Shown here: in pieces, positions 24,613 through 33,861 of the stretch
Position numbering within the stretch: the stretch's first letter is position 1
Layout of the letters: every line of letters starts with the position of its first letter
Source: Peribacillus frigoritolerans_B
GTDB lineage: Bacteria > Bacillota > Bacilli > Bacillales > DSM-1321
Assembly (NCBI RefSeq): GCF_044762665.1
Contig: NZ_JBIWES010000003.1
Span: forward strand, 124,001-188,000
Direction: 5' to 3'
DNA: 64,000 nucleotides
Notes under the pieces: model-generated
What the model was told of the DNA's origin: nothing
Database searches by the model: none
The model's input: the letters and a program-made list of their open reading frames with translations, nothing else
Position numbers and translations under genes: made by a program

Positions 24613-27600
24613 TTATATTTCGGGGGTGATCAAATCATTCATATTTTGGCGCAATACGGGGCTGGTTAGACGAATCACTTGATTTTCACTAAAGTACTCC
24701 ATTATATATCTGTGGCATGTGAAAAATAAGATTTGCCGCTTTTCCGAAACTTTTTTCAATAACTCAAGCATCCGTTTTGTCCTTTCCGCATCAAAATTGA
24801 CGAAACTATCATCAATGATGAGAGGGAATGAATCATTTTCAAAAGTATGATCAGCAAGTGCGAGCCTTAAGGAAACATAAATTTGCTCTGCTGTCCCGCG
24901 GCTGACCTCTTCAACCCTGAAACTCAAACCATCACTGCGCTGTACCAAAATTCCTTCTCCCGACTGATCAAGGATGATTTTACGATAGCTTCCATTCGTT
25001 AAAAAGGAAAAATGCCGCTCGGCATCAGCGATCACCTTCGGTAGGCGTTCCCTTTTATATCGGTCCAATGTTTTATTCAATAAGCTTTTGGCTATTGCCA
25101 ATTTCGCCCATTCCTTAGCCTCTTCGTTAAAAGCAGCTTTTTCTTCATAAAAACGATGAAGTAAATCATCATAAATCCCTGAAACTTCAAGCTGTTTTAT
25201 CTTATGCTTCGCATCCGCCTTCTTCTCTAATAAAAGGGATTTCACCTTTACAGAATCCTTCCGTTTCCGTTCCAAATTTTCAAATGTATAAGTATTGATT
25301 CCCTGTCTTAAGTAAGATTGGATTTGATCAGGCAGCATTCTGGATTGCCCAATTTGAATGGTAATCAAATCAAGCTGTTTTTGTAAAGTGATTTTCTTTT
25401 CGGACAATGCAGCATCATGCCTGAATTCTTCCTCGTCATTGACCTTCGCTAACTTAAAAAGCATTTCCATTTCTGCATCAAGATAGCCATTTTCCATCGT
25501 CAGCTGCTCGATTTCGTTCGTCAAACGACTTCGTTCCTGCACCCATTGCGTTAACTGAACGGAGAATTCAACCGCTTTATTCAATTCCCGTTTCAATTGG
25601 CCAATCGCTTCCCGCCATGTGGATGGTTCAATATCAAGGCTGTGAGCAAAATAAAATAAAGCCTTTGATTTACCCTCAAATTCTGCCTGCAGAAAATTAT
25701 GCCTCTTGATTGTTTCATATTTCCTATCGACGGCTTCCTTCCATTTCTCAAGAAGTTCAAAAACAGATTCAAGATTGATTTCCATTCCGGGATAAGACAG
25801 ACCCCAACCGCTTAAGATGCTCCTCAATTCTTTATCCAACCGGTCCCTGCTAGCTTCCCAATCGGCATACTCTTGAATGGTCGATTCAAACGCTTCCTCC
25901 CTTTCTTCATATTTGAAACTTTCACTTTCAAAACGCCTTTGGAGACGTTGGTCCAGTTCAAGCAACCGCACCATCGACTCTCCTTCACTCCCTCTATTGG
26001 TTTCACTCCCAATTGCAGCCCTTTTCCTTTTCATCTCATCCAATTGCCTGATATACCCGGACAATATATCATCACCTTTGAAGAAATACCTGGAAACTGC
26101 AAACAGAACAGCTACGGCTAGAAGTATAACCCCCAACAAGATCTGTTCACTGAAATAACTTCCGATCGCACCTAAACAAAGAAGTACTATTAAACTGCCA
26201 TTCATGAGATGTGAACGTTTGCGATTATCCGCTTCCTTCTTCCTCTGTAAAGCCAATTGCTTTTCAAGTTCGTGTATTTGTTCATCAAGAATAAGGGATT
26301 GTGCTGCTTCAAATTCGATGTTATTCTGCTTGTTGTATAAGGACTCCAGCTCGATTCTTTTTTCATCTGGCATTAACTGGGCCTTTATCTCCTTCAAGCG
26401 GGCTTCTGTCGTTTCCAGACTACCCTTTTGCAGTTCATATTTCTCATCAAGCTGTTTTTTATCATTTTGGAGTTGATGCTTTTCCCTCTCGGCCCTTTTC
26501 ACCTTTTCCTTCATGAAAGTACTGATATCCAGCTTTCTTATTTCCTCATCAGAAACATCCAAGAATAATTCCTGCTTCACCTTTTCGATATTCTTTTCTT
26601 CCAACAGCCTTTCGTGTTCCGCTTTTCTAATATCCAGCTCGAGTTTCTCCAGCAATGTTCCTTGATCGATTGCATGTTCAATTTGCTCTTTATGCTCCTT
26701 GATGAACGGATTGATTTCGATTTCCGTGAGTTTTCCCTCAAGTTTGTCCATTTTCTCAGTCAAAGCCGCAAGTTGGGCTTTCATGGGCATTCCAACTGCC
26801 TGTAGCTGTTCAAATCTTTTTAAGCCATCAACAGGAAAACTTACATCCGGAATTTTACTTATTTCAGCCTCTAGTTCCCCCTGTTCTTCTACCAAGGGTT
26901 TAATGCGCAAAAAAGCACTAACGTTAACAAGTTTTTCTTCAATCTCTTGAATATCTTCCGTGACTTTAGAGAGCTCCTCCTCAAGTTTTGCTTCTTCCTG
27001 AAGTAATTCCGTATATGACTTCTGTTCTTCTTCTGATGCTTTCACCTTTTTCTGCAATTCCTTAAGTTCTTTCAATCTCACATTCAGTAAAGGTTTTTGG
27101 CCTGATGGCTTGAACCTTGAATCGAGCTCTTTTTGCAATTTCGTTTCGGCTTCAAGGAGTTTATCATTCCCGATCAGCCCAGCTGAAAGCAGATATTTAC
27201 TCATGGTACCTTCACTTAGTGTATGTAATCCCTGCAGACCTTGAAGGTCGAAAGAAAAAATGGCTTGGTAATAGTTTTTATCAACGCCATGAAGAATCTC
27301 ATTCAATTCTTCCTCGCCGCCGACCCTTCCATCCTCGAAGGTCAATTTCACATCACCAGTAGCTTTTCCCTTCACACGTTCAATAACGATTTCTCCATCT
27401 TTTTTTGTTATGAGACTGAGCCTTCCCCCATATTTGGCATGCATTTTTGGCTCGTAACGCGGTTCGTTTTGAACCTTTGTCGGAAAACCAAACAGCATAC
27501 TATGAATGAAAGACATGATGGTTGACTTGCCCGATTCATTTTCCCCAAAGAAAATCTGCAGCTGTCCCAATTCGGGAATACGCTGATTTTCCAATTTGCC

Positions 27601-27633
27601 GTAACCATAAACATGGAGGTCTTTAATAATCAA
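24613..27633 (-). CDS. yhaN: SbcC-like AAA ATPase YhaN
   Basis: 1006 residues, an SMC/Rad50-type protein. Walker A FGENESGKSTIMS is near residue 29; two long coiled-coil arms follow, with an unusual pair of hydrophobic segments at about 478-514 (GSLIVLLCLGAIGSYF and ILLGVILLAVAVLFAVSRYFF) at the apex. The C-terminal part has an ABC signature-like SRGTAEQIYVSLRLALAD and Walker B FPLIIDDSFVNFD. It follows the SbcD-like yhaO by 21 bp, so the pair probably forms an SbcCD-type nuclease complex for DNA ends or structures. Membrane segments at the apex suggest membrane association. Confidence 0.88.
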   Translation of the reverse strand: MIIKDLHVYGYGKLENQRIPELGQLQIFFGENESGKSTIMSFIHSMLFGFPTKVQNEPRYEPKMHAKYGGRLSLITKKDGEIVIERVKGKATGDVKLTFEDGRVGGEEELNEILHGVDKNYYQAIFSFDLQGLQGLHTLSEGTMSKYLLSAGLIGNDKLLEAETKLQKELDSRFKPSGQKPLLNVRLKELKELQKKVKASEEEQKSYTELLQEEAKLEEELSKVTEDIQEIEEKLVNVSAFLRIKPLVEEQGELEAEISKIPDVSFPVDGLKRFEQLQAVGMPMKAQLAALTEKMDKLEGKLTEIEINPFIKEHKEQIEHAIDQGTLLEKLELDIRKAEHERLLEEKNIEKVKQELFLDVSDEEIRKLDISTFMKEKVKRAEREKHQLQNDKKQLDEKYELQKGSLETTEARLKEIKAQLMPDEKRIELESLYNKQNNIEFEAAQSLILDEQIHELEKQLALQRKKEADNRKRSHLMNGSLIVLLCLGAIGSYFSEQILLGVILLAVAVLFAVSRYFFKGDDILSGYIRQLDEMKRKRAAIGSETNRGSEGESMVRLLELDQRLQRRFESESFKYEEREEAFESTIQEYADWEASRDRLDKELRSILSGWGLSYPGMEINLESVFELLEKWKEAVDRKYETIKRHNFLQAEFEGKSKALFYFAHSLDIEPSTWREAIGQLKRELNKAVEFSVQLTQWVQERSRLTNEIEQLTMENGYLDAEMEMLFKLAKVNDEEEFRHDAALSEKKITLQKQLDLITIQIGQSRMLPDQIQSYLRQGINTYTFENLERKRKDSVKVKSLLLEKKADAKHKIKQLEVSGIYDDLLHRFYEEKAAFNEEAKEWAKLAIAKSLLNKTLDRYKRERLPKVIADAERHFSFLTNGSYRKIILDQSGEGILVQRSDGLSFRVEEVSRGTAEQIYVSLRLALADHTFENDSFPLIIDDSFVNFDAERTKRMLELLKKVSEKRQILFFTCHRYIMEYFSENQVIRLTSPVLRQNMNDLITPEI

Positions 27634-27654
27634 ATCCGTTCCTCCTCCCTACAC

Positions 27655-28866
27655 TCATTTATTCGCCTCAAAAACTTGCAAAAGCCATCTTTCCGCTTCA
27701 TCCAACAGTTCCCTCTCCTCTTCCGGCTCTATTGAATCAAGAAACCTCCTTGCACCCGGATGTATGTAAAGCGGGGCCAGAGCAGCCTCCGTATCATCAA
27801 ATTCAGAAGCAAGCCTGGATACCTCAGCCAGAAATGGCGATATTCTTTCATTTGACCTAATCATGGGAATGGACTGGATGAGTTTGATTTTATACACCCA
27901 AACAAATGATTCCCCTTGGTCCTCTTCCTGTAAAATCCGGGTCAATTCTTCAAGATATTCCCCGGAAGCTCCTGCTTCATCACCTGCATCCAGCTTCAAT
28001 TCCAAAAGGAAGCTTCTCCCATCGAAACCCTTCCGCTCAATTACCTCCTTGCATTGCTTGAACAGGGCATCAAATCCACCTTCCGCGGATTGTTCAATTG
28101 TTTCGCTTTCCCATATCACTTCAGAGGTTTCAATAAAAGAATGACGCTTCATGTCCCCATCGAATTCTACAAGCAAGCACCCTTTAACGCCAGACTCCTT
28201 TCTGTTCCTGCCTTGAATATTTCCTGGGTATATCACTAGCGGATCTTCCGAAACAACCTGATGTTTATGAATATGGCCTAATGCCCAGTAATCGAAATCT
28301 TTAGCAGCTAGTTCCTTCAATGAAAAAGGGGCGTACGGGCTATGTTCCGAATTGCCTTCCAAATTCCCATGAAGCAGACCTATATGATAATCGGCCCCTT
28401 CAGCTTTTATGTAGGTTTCAATCATTCTCTCCCTTACTTGACGGCGTGGATAACTGAATCCATAAAGGTGGACAGTCGTCCCATCGATTTTTTCAAACCG
28501 TTTCACTTCGGTTTGCCCTGAAAATACGTGGACATTGTCCGGCAGCTCCACAGTAATCCATGAGCCGCTGAGATGATCATGGTTACCATGAATGATATAG
28601 GCAGGGATCTGATGCTGCTGGAGTTTTTCCATTTCGGTCCGAAAGCGGACCTGTGTCCGGAGACTCCGATTTTCCCCATCAAATAGATCCCCCGATAACA
28701 CGATGAAGTCAACCTGATGGGAAATTGCTTCATTAATGATAGTTTGAAAAGCTTTAAACGGACTTTCCCTTAATTCCTTTAATATAGATGACGGCATATC
28801 CTTCAACCCTGAAAAGGGACTATCCAGATGGAGATCTGCCGCATGAATGAACTTCACACCGCTCAA
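27655..28866 (-). CDS. yhaO: SbcD-like metallophosphoesterase YhaO
   Basis: 403 residues. The four calcineurin-like phosphoesterase motifs are clear: FIHAADLHLDSPF, VLSGDLFDG, IHGNHDHLSG and WALGHIHKHQ. It is the nuclease partner of YhaN. The start is taken as TTG at 28866 because GAGGTG sits 6-7 nt before it and the N terminus then matches the family; in-frame ATGs further upstream (to 28980) would add residues without a family match. Confidence 0.85.
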   Translation of the reverse strand: MSGVKFIHAADLHLDSPFSGLKDMPSSILKELRESPFKAFQTIINEAISHQVDFIVLSGDLFDGENRSLRTQVRFRTEMEKLQQHQIPAYIIHGNHDHLSGSWITVELPDNVHVFSGQTEVKRFEKIDGTTVHLYGFSYPRRQVRERMIETYIKAEGADYHIGLLHGNLEGNSEHSPYAPFSLKELAAKDFDYWALGHIHKHQVVSEDPLVIYPGNIQGRNRKESGVKGCLLVEFDGDMKRHSFIETSEVIWESETIEQSAEGGFDALFKQCKEVIERKGFDGRSFLLELKLDAGDEAGASGEYLEELTRILQEEDQGESFVWVYKIKLIQSIPMIRSNERISPFLAEVSRLASEFDDTEAALAPLYIHPGARRFLDSIEPEEERELLDEAERWLLQVFEANK

Positions 28867-28984
28867 AAATGTCACCTCGATTTCTTTCAACATTTCACAT
28901 TCAATTTTAACATGAACAGAACATACTTTCCCATACATTATTATTTTTAATACGTCATCATGCAGTATGGGCAAATTCAACAGG

Positions 28985-29033
28985 AAAAAGACCGAATGGC
29001 GAACATTGTTTCATTCACGCATTCGGTCTTTTT
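28985..29033. terminator. Terminator after cysteine synthase-like gene
   Basis: 14-bp perfect arms AAAAAGACCGAATG / CATTCGGTCTTTTT separated by 21 bp, T-rich in both directions. Confidence 0.85.
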
Positions 29034-29035
29034 CA

Positions 29036-29959
29036 TCAATTAAAAATATCCATACTTAAATAGCGTTCACCATTATCCGGGGCAATGCATAATACTCGTT
29101 TTCCACTTCCAAGACGACGGGCTTCCTGCAGGGCAGTCCAGACAGAGGCACCTCCCGAAGGTCCAATCAATATCCCTTCCTTCGAAGCCATATCCTTCAT
29201 GGTGGATATCGCATCTTCATCAGCCGCTTGAACGATTTCATCAAATACCTCAGTATTTAAGATATTGGGGATAAAACCAGGGCTCGTGCCCACTAACTTA
29301 TGGGGCCCAGGCTTTCCGCCGGAAAGAACTGGGGAACCCTTAGGCTCAACAACGACAACCCTTAAATCCGGAAGATGTTCCTTTAAGGCTTCACCAGTAC
29401 CGGTTATCGTTCCTCCCGTTCCAGCAGTAGCGACAAACACATCCAGATCTCCATCCATCTGTACTAGAATCTCGACTGCTGTCGTCACTCTGTGAATATC
29501 AGGGTTGGCTTGGTTTTCGAATTGCTGCGGGATAAAGCTATTAGGAATCTCTGCGGCGAGTTCCTCAGCTTTACGGATGGCTCCCGGCATCCGCTCTGAT
29601 GCAGGGGTGAGGACAACTTCCGCTCCGTATGCCTTTAAGATATTGATTCTTTCTTTCGACATATTATCCGGCATGACCATAATGGCCCGATACCCCTTAG
29701 CCGCGGCATTCATGGCAAGCCCAATACCCGTATTCCCTGATGTTGGTTCAATGATCGTAGCCCCGGCTTGAATGATACCATCCAATTCTGCCTGCCTGAT
29801 TAAGTTGAAGGCAGCCCGATCTTTTACGCTGCGGCTCGGATTGAAATACTCAAGTTTCACAAATACTTCAGCGTCACCCTCCGCTGTTAAATGATTAATC
29901 CTTACAACAGGTGTATCTCCTATCAATTCAGTGATATTATTAACGATTTTTACTGTCAT
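29036..29959 (-). CDS. Cysteine synthase family protein (CysK/YtkP-like)
   Basis: 307-residue beta-family PLP enzyme. The PLP lysine lies in NPSRSVKDRAAFN near residue 46, the PTSGNTGIG loop near 73, and the GTGGTITGTGEAL phosphate-binding loop near 180. It condenses O-acetylserine with sulfide if a true CysK. The sequence seems nearer to the YtkP type than to the main CysK, but this is from memory only. No CymR or S-box motif was seen upstream. Confidence 0.8.
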   Translation of the reverse strand: MTVKIVNNITELIGDTPVVRINHLTAEGDAEVFVKLEYFNPSRSVKDRAAFNLIRQAELDGIIQAGATIIEPTSGNTGIGLAMNAAAKGYRAIMVMPDNMSKERINILKAYGAEVVLTPASERMPGAIRKAEELAAEIPNSFIPQQFENQANPDIHRVTTAVEILVQMDGDLDVFVATAGTGGTITGTGEALKEHLPDLRVVVVEPKGSPVLSGGKPGPHKLVGTSPGFIPNILNTEVFDEIVQAADEDAISTMKDMASKEGILIGPSGGASVWTALQEARRLGSGKRVLCIAPDNGERYLSMDIFN

Positions 29960-30212
29960 TCAAAAAACCCCCTTCGATCCATACACTTCCTACATGCACT
30001 TTTACTCAGGTTTATTATATCATTTATGATTTTTCATTTTAAAGAGAGAATTCCTCTAGTATAAATAGGTTTTATTTTCATTCTTTCCATACTTAAAGGA
30101 AAAAACTATGAAATTAGTTCGATATAGTCATTTTCCTTCATTTTTCAAGATATTCAGCCATTTATCAATATCCCTTGTCATAATGCATTCCCTCATATAA
30201 CAATAGTCAAAA
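29960..30212. other. Intergenic region upstream of yhzD-like gene
   Basis: About 250 bp of AT-rich DNA between the divergent cysteine synthase-like and yhzD-like genes, with no recognised gene, terminator or operator. Confidence 0.5.
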
Positions 30213-30241
30213 TTGACAGATAATGATAAGATTTTTATAAC
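30213..30241 (+). promoter_or_regulatory. Sigma-A promoter of yhzD-like gene
   Basis: -35 TTGACA (30213-30218), 17-bp spacer, -10 TATAAC (30236-30241). The spacer reads GATAATGATAAGATTTT, which resembles one half of a Fur/PerR-type operator; the second half is poor. Confidence 0.75.
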
Positions 30242-30284
30242 AGTCGCTAATACAATTACATTTTTAATAAGGGAGTTTTTGAAA

Positions 30285-30473
30285 ATGAGCAGAATATACA
30301 AATTAACCGTTTTTGAACCGTCAGGGGAAAAACTATTGGATGAATCATTTACAGCCGAGAATGATGAACAAGCAAAAGAATTGGGACAAAATCTATTGAA
30401 GGAAAAAAACTATCAAGATCAAACACATCGCTGTACATCGCCTTCAGGCGCTTTATTGCTTTTTCATCGCTGA
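30285..30473 (+). CDS. yhzD: Small conserved protein, YhzD-like
   Basis: 62 residues beginning MSRIYKLTVFEPSGEKLLDE and ending in SPSGALLLFHR. A short beta-rich domain with an acidic helix (ENDEQAKELGQNLL). I relate it to B. subtilis YhzD from memory; its function is unknown. The ATG at 30285 has AAGGGAG 9 nt upstream and a sigma-A promoter. Confidence 0.6.
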   Translation: MSRIYKLTVFEPSGEKLLDESFTAENDEQAKELGQNLLKEKNYQDQTHRCTSPSGALLLFHR

Positions 30474-30560
30474 TTGAAAATGGAAGCGCAATCACTAAAA
30501 TATGATCAAGTTTTCCATACATTCCTTATGTAAAAAAAGACCGTCACAATTTGATGGCCA

Positions 30561-30822
30561 CAGACTGTAGACAAACTCAATGACACCCAAGTTTGCCTAC
30601 GATTTTTTTTATACAATTTGACGTTGATTTCTGATCCAGGCACTCGAATTCCGCGGGCGGTCTGGGAGCCTCCATGGCTTGCGTCTGAGGGGGGGCGCAT
30701 ACCCGCTCCAATAAACTTGGTTATAGCATTTAGATAGAAACCATACCTGAGTTGAAGTGTTGGTTTGGGAACATCATTTGATGAAAGATATGTTTTCCGA
30801 ACCCTTTTTTGTCTACAAACAG
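30561..30822 (+). mobile_element. Decayed short relic of the IS1182-like element
   Basis: The left end CAGACTGTAGACAAACTC and right end GTCTACAAACAG match the ends of the element at 46355-47671, and the next approximately 120 bp also match (TTGACGTTGATTTC, then CCGCGGGCGGTC-GGGAGCCTCC). The transposase gene is missing altogether, giving a 262-bp MITE-like relic. Each side carries a related hairpin: GACCGTCA-TGATGGCC at 30539-30559 on the left and GTCGTCACT / AGTGACGGC at 30825-30846 on the right. These probably are diverged copies of a terminator duplicated by insertion. Confidence 0.8.
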
Positions 30823-30823
30823 A

Positions 30824-30852
30824 GGTCGTCACTGGAAAGTGACGGCGTTTTT
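30824..30852 (+). terminator. Hairpin on right flank of IS relic
   Basis: 9-bp stem GTCGTCACT / AGTGACGGC (one G-U), loop GGAA, then GTTTTT on the plus strand. It lies 4 bp from the stop of the convergent enoyl-CoA hydratase gene. Confidence 0.65.
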
Positions 30853-30855
30853 CAT

Positions 30856-31653
30856 TCATTTTCCGATGAAGTTCGGCTTCCTTTTTTCCACGAAAGCTTT
30901 TATTCCCTCTTGGTGGTCCGCTGTTTGGCGCATTTTCATCTGAGCAGCTTTTTCAATCTCAAGCATCTTAATTAAAAGTGGGCGATTTTTTTCACTAAGG
31001 ATCTTTTTCGTTTTAATCATTGCCTGAACCGGGCTTTGCAGCCATGATTGCACTTTTTTCTCCACCGCATGTTCCAAGGTTCCGTCTGCCACTTCATGAA
31101 TGAGGCCCTTTTCTTTTGCTTCAAGCGCTGTAAGCACTTTACCTTCCCAGATCAATTCTTTCGCACCCACTTCACCAAGACGACGTTCAAGGAAGAAGTG
31201 TCCGCCTCCATCAGGGATTAATCCAATCCCGATGAAATTCATTGCAACCTTACTTTCCGAGTCGGCAATAAGATGATCGGTTGCAAGAGCTATACTCAAG
31301 CCTAGCCCTGCAGCTGCACCATGAATGGCACTTATGGTCAATTTAGGCATGAAGTAAAGAGTGGTCACCAATTCACTGATTCCATCCATCAGTTCATCGA
31401 AAGCGTTTTCTTTTCCAGGCGAGAGCATCATCTTAATGTCACCACCAGCGGAAAACGCTTTCCCATTCCCTTTTAAAATGACGACGTCCACTTCATCATT
31501 CTCGCTTACTTCCTTCAGGGCATTAATGAAATCATGCAGCATTTTGGGATTTAGAGAATTCATTGCCTCTGGACGGTTCATTGCAACAGTGGCCGTCCTG
31601 TCCGAATATGTGACTAATACAGTGCCTGCAGGTGATGTCGATTCAATACTCAA
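30856..31653 (-). CDS. yhaR: Enoyl-CoA hydratase/isomerase family protein (YhaR-like)
   Basis: 265-residue crotonase-fold protein. The CoA and oxyanion-hole segments KGNGKAFSAGGDIKMML (near residue 60) and IHGAAAGLGLSIALATD (near 110) are clear, as is FIGIGLIPDGGGHFFLERRLG. The catalytic position after GLIP is aspartate, as in PaaG-type isomerases/hydratases, so a simple fatty acid hydratase is not assured. The upstream co-directional acyl-CoA ligase, 93 bp away, suggests a shared role in fatty or aromatic acid breakdown. Confidence 0.85.
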   Translation of the reverse strand: MSIESTSPAGTVLVTYSDRTATVAMNRPEAMNSLNPKMLHDFINALKEVSENDEVDVVILKGNGKAFSAGGDIKMMLSPGKENAFDELMDGISELVTTLYFMPKLTISAIHGAAAGLGLSIALATDHLIADSESKVAMNFIGIGLIPDGGGHFFLERRLGEVGAKELIWEGKVLTALEAKEKGLIHEVADGTLEHAVEKKVQSWLQSPVQAMIKTKKILSEKNRPLLIKMLEIEKAAQMKMRQTADHQEGIKAFVEKRKPNFIGK

Positions 31654-31746
31654 TTTATTTCCTCCTCTTTCGTTCTATGACTCTATTATATATTTCCCGC
31701 CTACTTTCAGAATAGGTCGAAAAGTTATAATTAAACAAATATATCA

Positions 31747-33363
31747 TTATTTATTGATATATTTATCCTGAAGCTGATCACGCAATGCCCTTTTCAAGAA
31801 CTTCCCAACACCGGTTTTCGGGATTTCATCCAAAAAGACGACTTCATCCGGCAGCCACCATTTTGCAAACTGCGGCTTTAAAAATTCGATGATGTCTTCC
31901 TGGGACACTTGCCCCTTGTATGCCTCCTTCAAAACAACACAGGCGATCGGCCGTTCCTGCCACTTTTCGTGAGGCACTGCAATTACCGCCGCCTCAAAGA
32001 TTCCTTCATGGGCCATTAAGGCATTCTCTATATCCACGGAAGAAATCCATTCACCGCCGCTTTTAATCAAGTCTTTAGTCCGGTCGACGATTTTCACGAA
32101 TCCCTCTTCATCAATCGTGACAACATCCCCCGTATAAAGCCAGCCATCTTTAAACGTATCCTCTGACCGCTCATCATTAAAATATTCATTGGCAATCCAA
32201 GGGCCCCTAATCAGCAATTCTCCCATTTCTTTACCATCAGGTTTCACTTCGCCATCCTTACCGATCACTTTAATTTCTATCATTGGCGAAACAAGGCCCT
32301 GCTTGGCCTTCAACTCATAAAGTTCAGCTTCAGGGAGGTCTTCCTGATAACTTTTTGGTTTTGATACAAATACGAGCGGGCTTGTTTCAGTCATTCCATA
32401 TGCATGCAGGAATGGTATTCCATACTTTTGTTCAAAGGTTTTAATCATGCTTTTCGGTGCAGCCGACCCTCCGCATAAGACAGCGCGAATGCTGCTCGTA
32501 TCATGGCTGCCTTCTTCCAGCTCCTTCAATAAGCCCAGCCATATTGTCGGAACCCCTGCTGCGATTGTAACCTTCTCCGTCTCTATAAGCTCAGCCAAAA
32601 CCTTTGGGGTGAAATAGGGTCCTGGCAAAACCATCTTCGTTCCAAACCAAACACTGGCAAAAGGCATGCCCCAGGCATTTACGTGAAACATCGGCACGAC
32701 AGGAAGAGCCACATCACGTTCGCTTATTGCTGTAGAATCGGCAAGTCCCAGTGCAATCGCATGCAGTAAAATTCCGCGATGAGAATAAACCACACCTTTG
32801 GGGTTCCCGGTAGTGGCGGAAGTATAACATATGCCGGCAGGTGCATTTTCATCCAAGGTTTGGATGAATGGCTGTTGCGGATTCCCTTCAGCTAATAATT
32901 TTTCATAATGATAAATAGGTGAAAGGGTCGTTTCAGGCAGCTCATCTTTATCCGTCATTATGATATACCCTTCCACTGTCGTTAACTCATCTTTAATTGC
33001 TTCCAAAAGGGGGATGACATCCGGATCTATCAATAATAATCGATCCTCCGCACTATTGACGATATAAGAAACATGTTGAGGAGACAGACGCATATTGATT
33101 GTATGTAGGACAGCACCATGACAAGGAATCGCAAAATAAGCTTCTAAATGCCGATGATGGTTCCAGGCAAGTGTTCCAATACGGTCACCTGTTTGAATAC
33201 CGAACTTTTCAAGATTACTGGTCAGCCTTCTTGTACGCTCAGCAATCTCAGCATATGTAAATGTATGAATGCCACCATCCGTACGCGAAACTACCTCTTT
33301 CTTCGGAAAATATTTTTCAGCTCTCTCAATGATTTGAGTCATGATCAATGGAGTATCCATCAT
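31747..33363 (-). CDS. Acyl-CoA synthetase (medium/long-chain, AlkK-like)
   Basis: 538-residue ANL ligase. P-loop GICYTSATTGNPKGVVYSH (near residue 182), MTETSP (near 335), YTGDVVTIDEEGFVKIVDRTKDLIKSGGEW (near 430) and catalytic lysine in PKTGVGKFLKR near the end are all intact. It is a second fatty acyl-CoA ligase besides lcfB. GGGGGAG precedes the ATG pair. No FadR box was found upstream, unlike lcfB, so it may respond to another signal. Confidence 0.87.
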   Translation of the reverse strand: MMDTPLIMTQIIERAEKYFPKKEVVSRTDGGIHTFTYAEIAERTRRLTSNLEKFGIQTGDRIGTLAWNHHRHLEAYFAIPCHGAVLHTINMRLSPQHVSYIVNSAEDRLLLIDPDVIPLLEAIKDELTTVEGYIIMTDKDELPETTLSPIYHYEKLLAEGNPQQPFIQTLDENAPAGICYTSATTGNPKGVVYSHRGILLHAIALGLADSTAISERDVALPVVPMFHVNAWGMPFASVWFGTKMVLPGPYFTPKVLAELIETEKVTIAAGVPTIWLGLLKELEEGSHDTSSIRAVLCGGSAAPKSMIKTFEQKYGIPFLHAYGMTETSPLVFVSKPKSYQEDLPEAELYELKAKQGLVSPMIEIKVIGKDGEVKPDGKEMGELLIRGPWIANEYFNDERSEDTFKDGWLYTGDVVTIDEEGFVKIVDRTKDLIKSGGEWISSVDIENALMAHEGIFEAAVIAVPHEKWQERPIACVVLKEAYKGQVSQEDIIEFLKPQFAKWWLPDEVVFLDEIPKTGVGKFLKRALRDQLQDKYINK

Positions 33364-33540
33364 TACAATCTCCCCCTTATATTAAAAGCATGCACATTAT
33401 ATATTCGACCAGAAAAAAAATAATCCTTTTTCCCTAGGTGCCTTTTATGATTATTTTGAACCTGGCTTTATTTTGATGAATTCGTCTACAATTGGAGGTT
33501 CGGGACGGTCTTATCCCTAATAGTTTTTTACTGCACGCCT

Positions 33541-33672
33541 AATTGGATTGAAGAAATTTGCGACACTCCTGCCGAATAACTGGCTGGCCGAGACCCCACA
33601 GACGCTTACGTCGAGGAGGCTTGGCAGGCAGTCGGCGGAAAGGGAGCGGATTTCTGAAATCAAGCGGGAACA
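33541..33672 (-). repeat. Dispersed GC-rich repeat, reverse orientation
   Basis: On the minus strand, TTGATTTC, TTTCCGCCG, AGCCTCCTCG, TCTGTGGGGTCTC, CGGCAGGAGTGTCGCA and TCCAATTAG appear in the same order and spacing as in 46423-46553, in the leader of the IS1182-like element, and partly in 30610-30710. It lies in the otherwise empty gap before the amidinotransferase gene. No coding capacity is evident. Confidence 0.75.
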
Positions 33673-33861
33673 TTTTTTAGAAATAACTTTAGGCAAATGG
33701 CTAACCGGTATATAACGGAATCAGATATTAAGAGCGGAAACTGAAAAGTTTTTTAAACCATCTAAATTTAGTGGTGCAGTTCCATGACATATTTTTTATG
33801 TTTCTTTATAGAAAAAAGAGGAAATAGTAAAGATACAATTATATTTAGAGGGAGCTCATTT

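Noticed and set aside
25873..26158. Plus-strand ORFs within yhaN
   Set aside because: Antisense of the coiled-coil coding region; low-complexity Ser/Leu/Phe-rich translations.
33364..33480. FadR box upstream of the second acyl-CoA ligase
   Set aside because: No TGAATGA/TCATTCA dyad is present.
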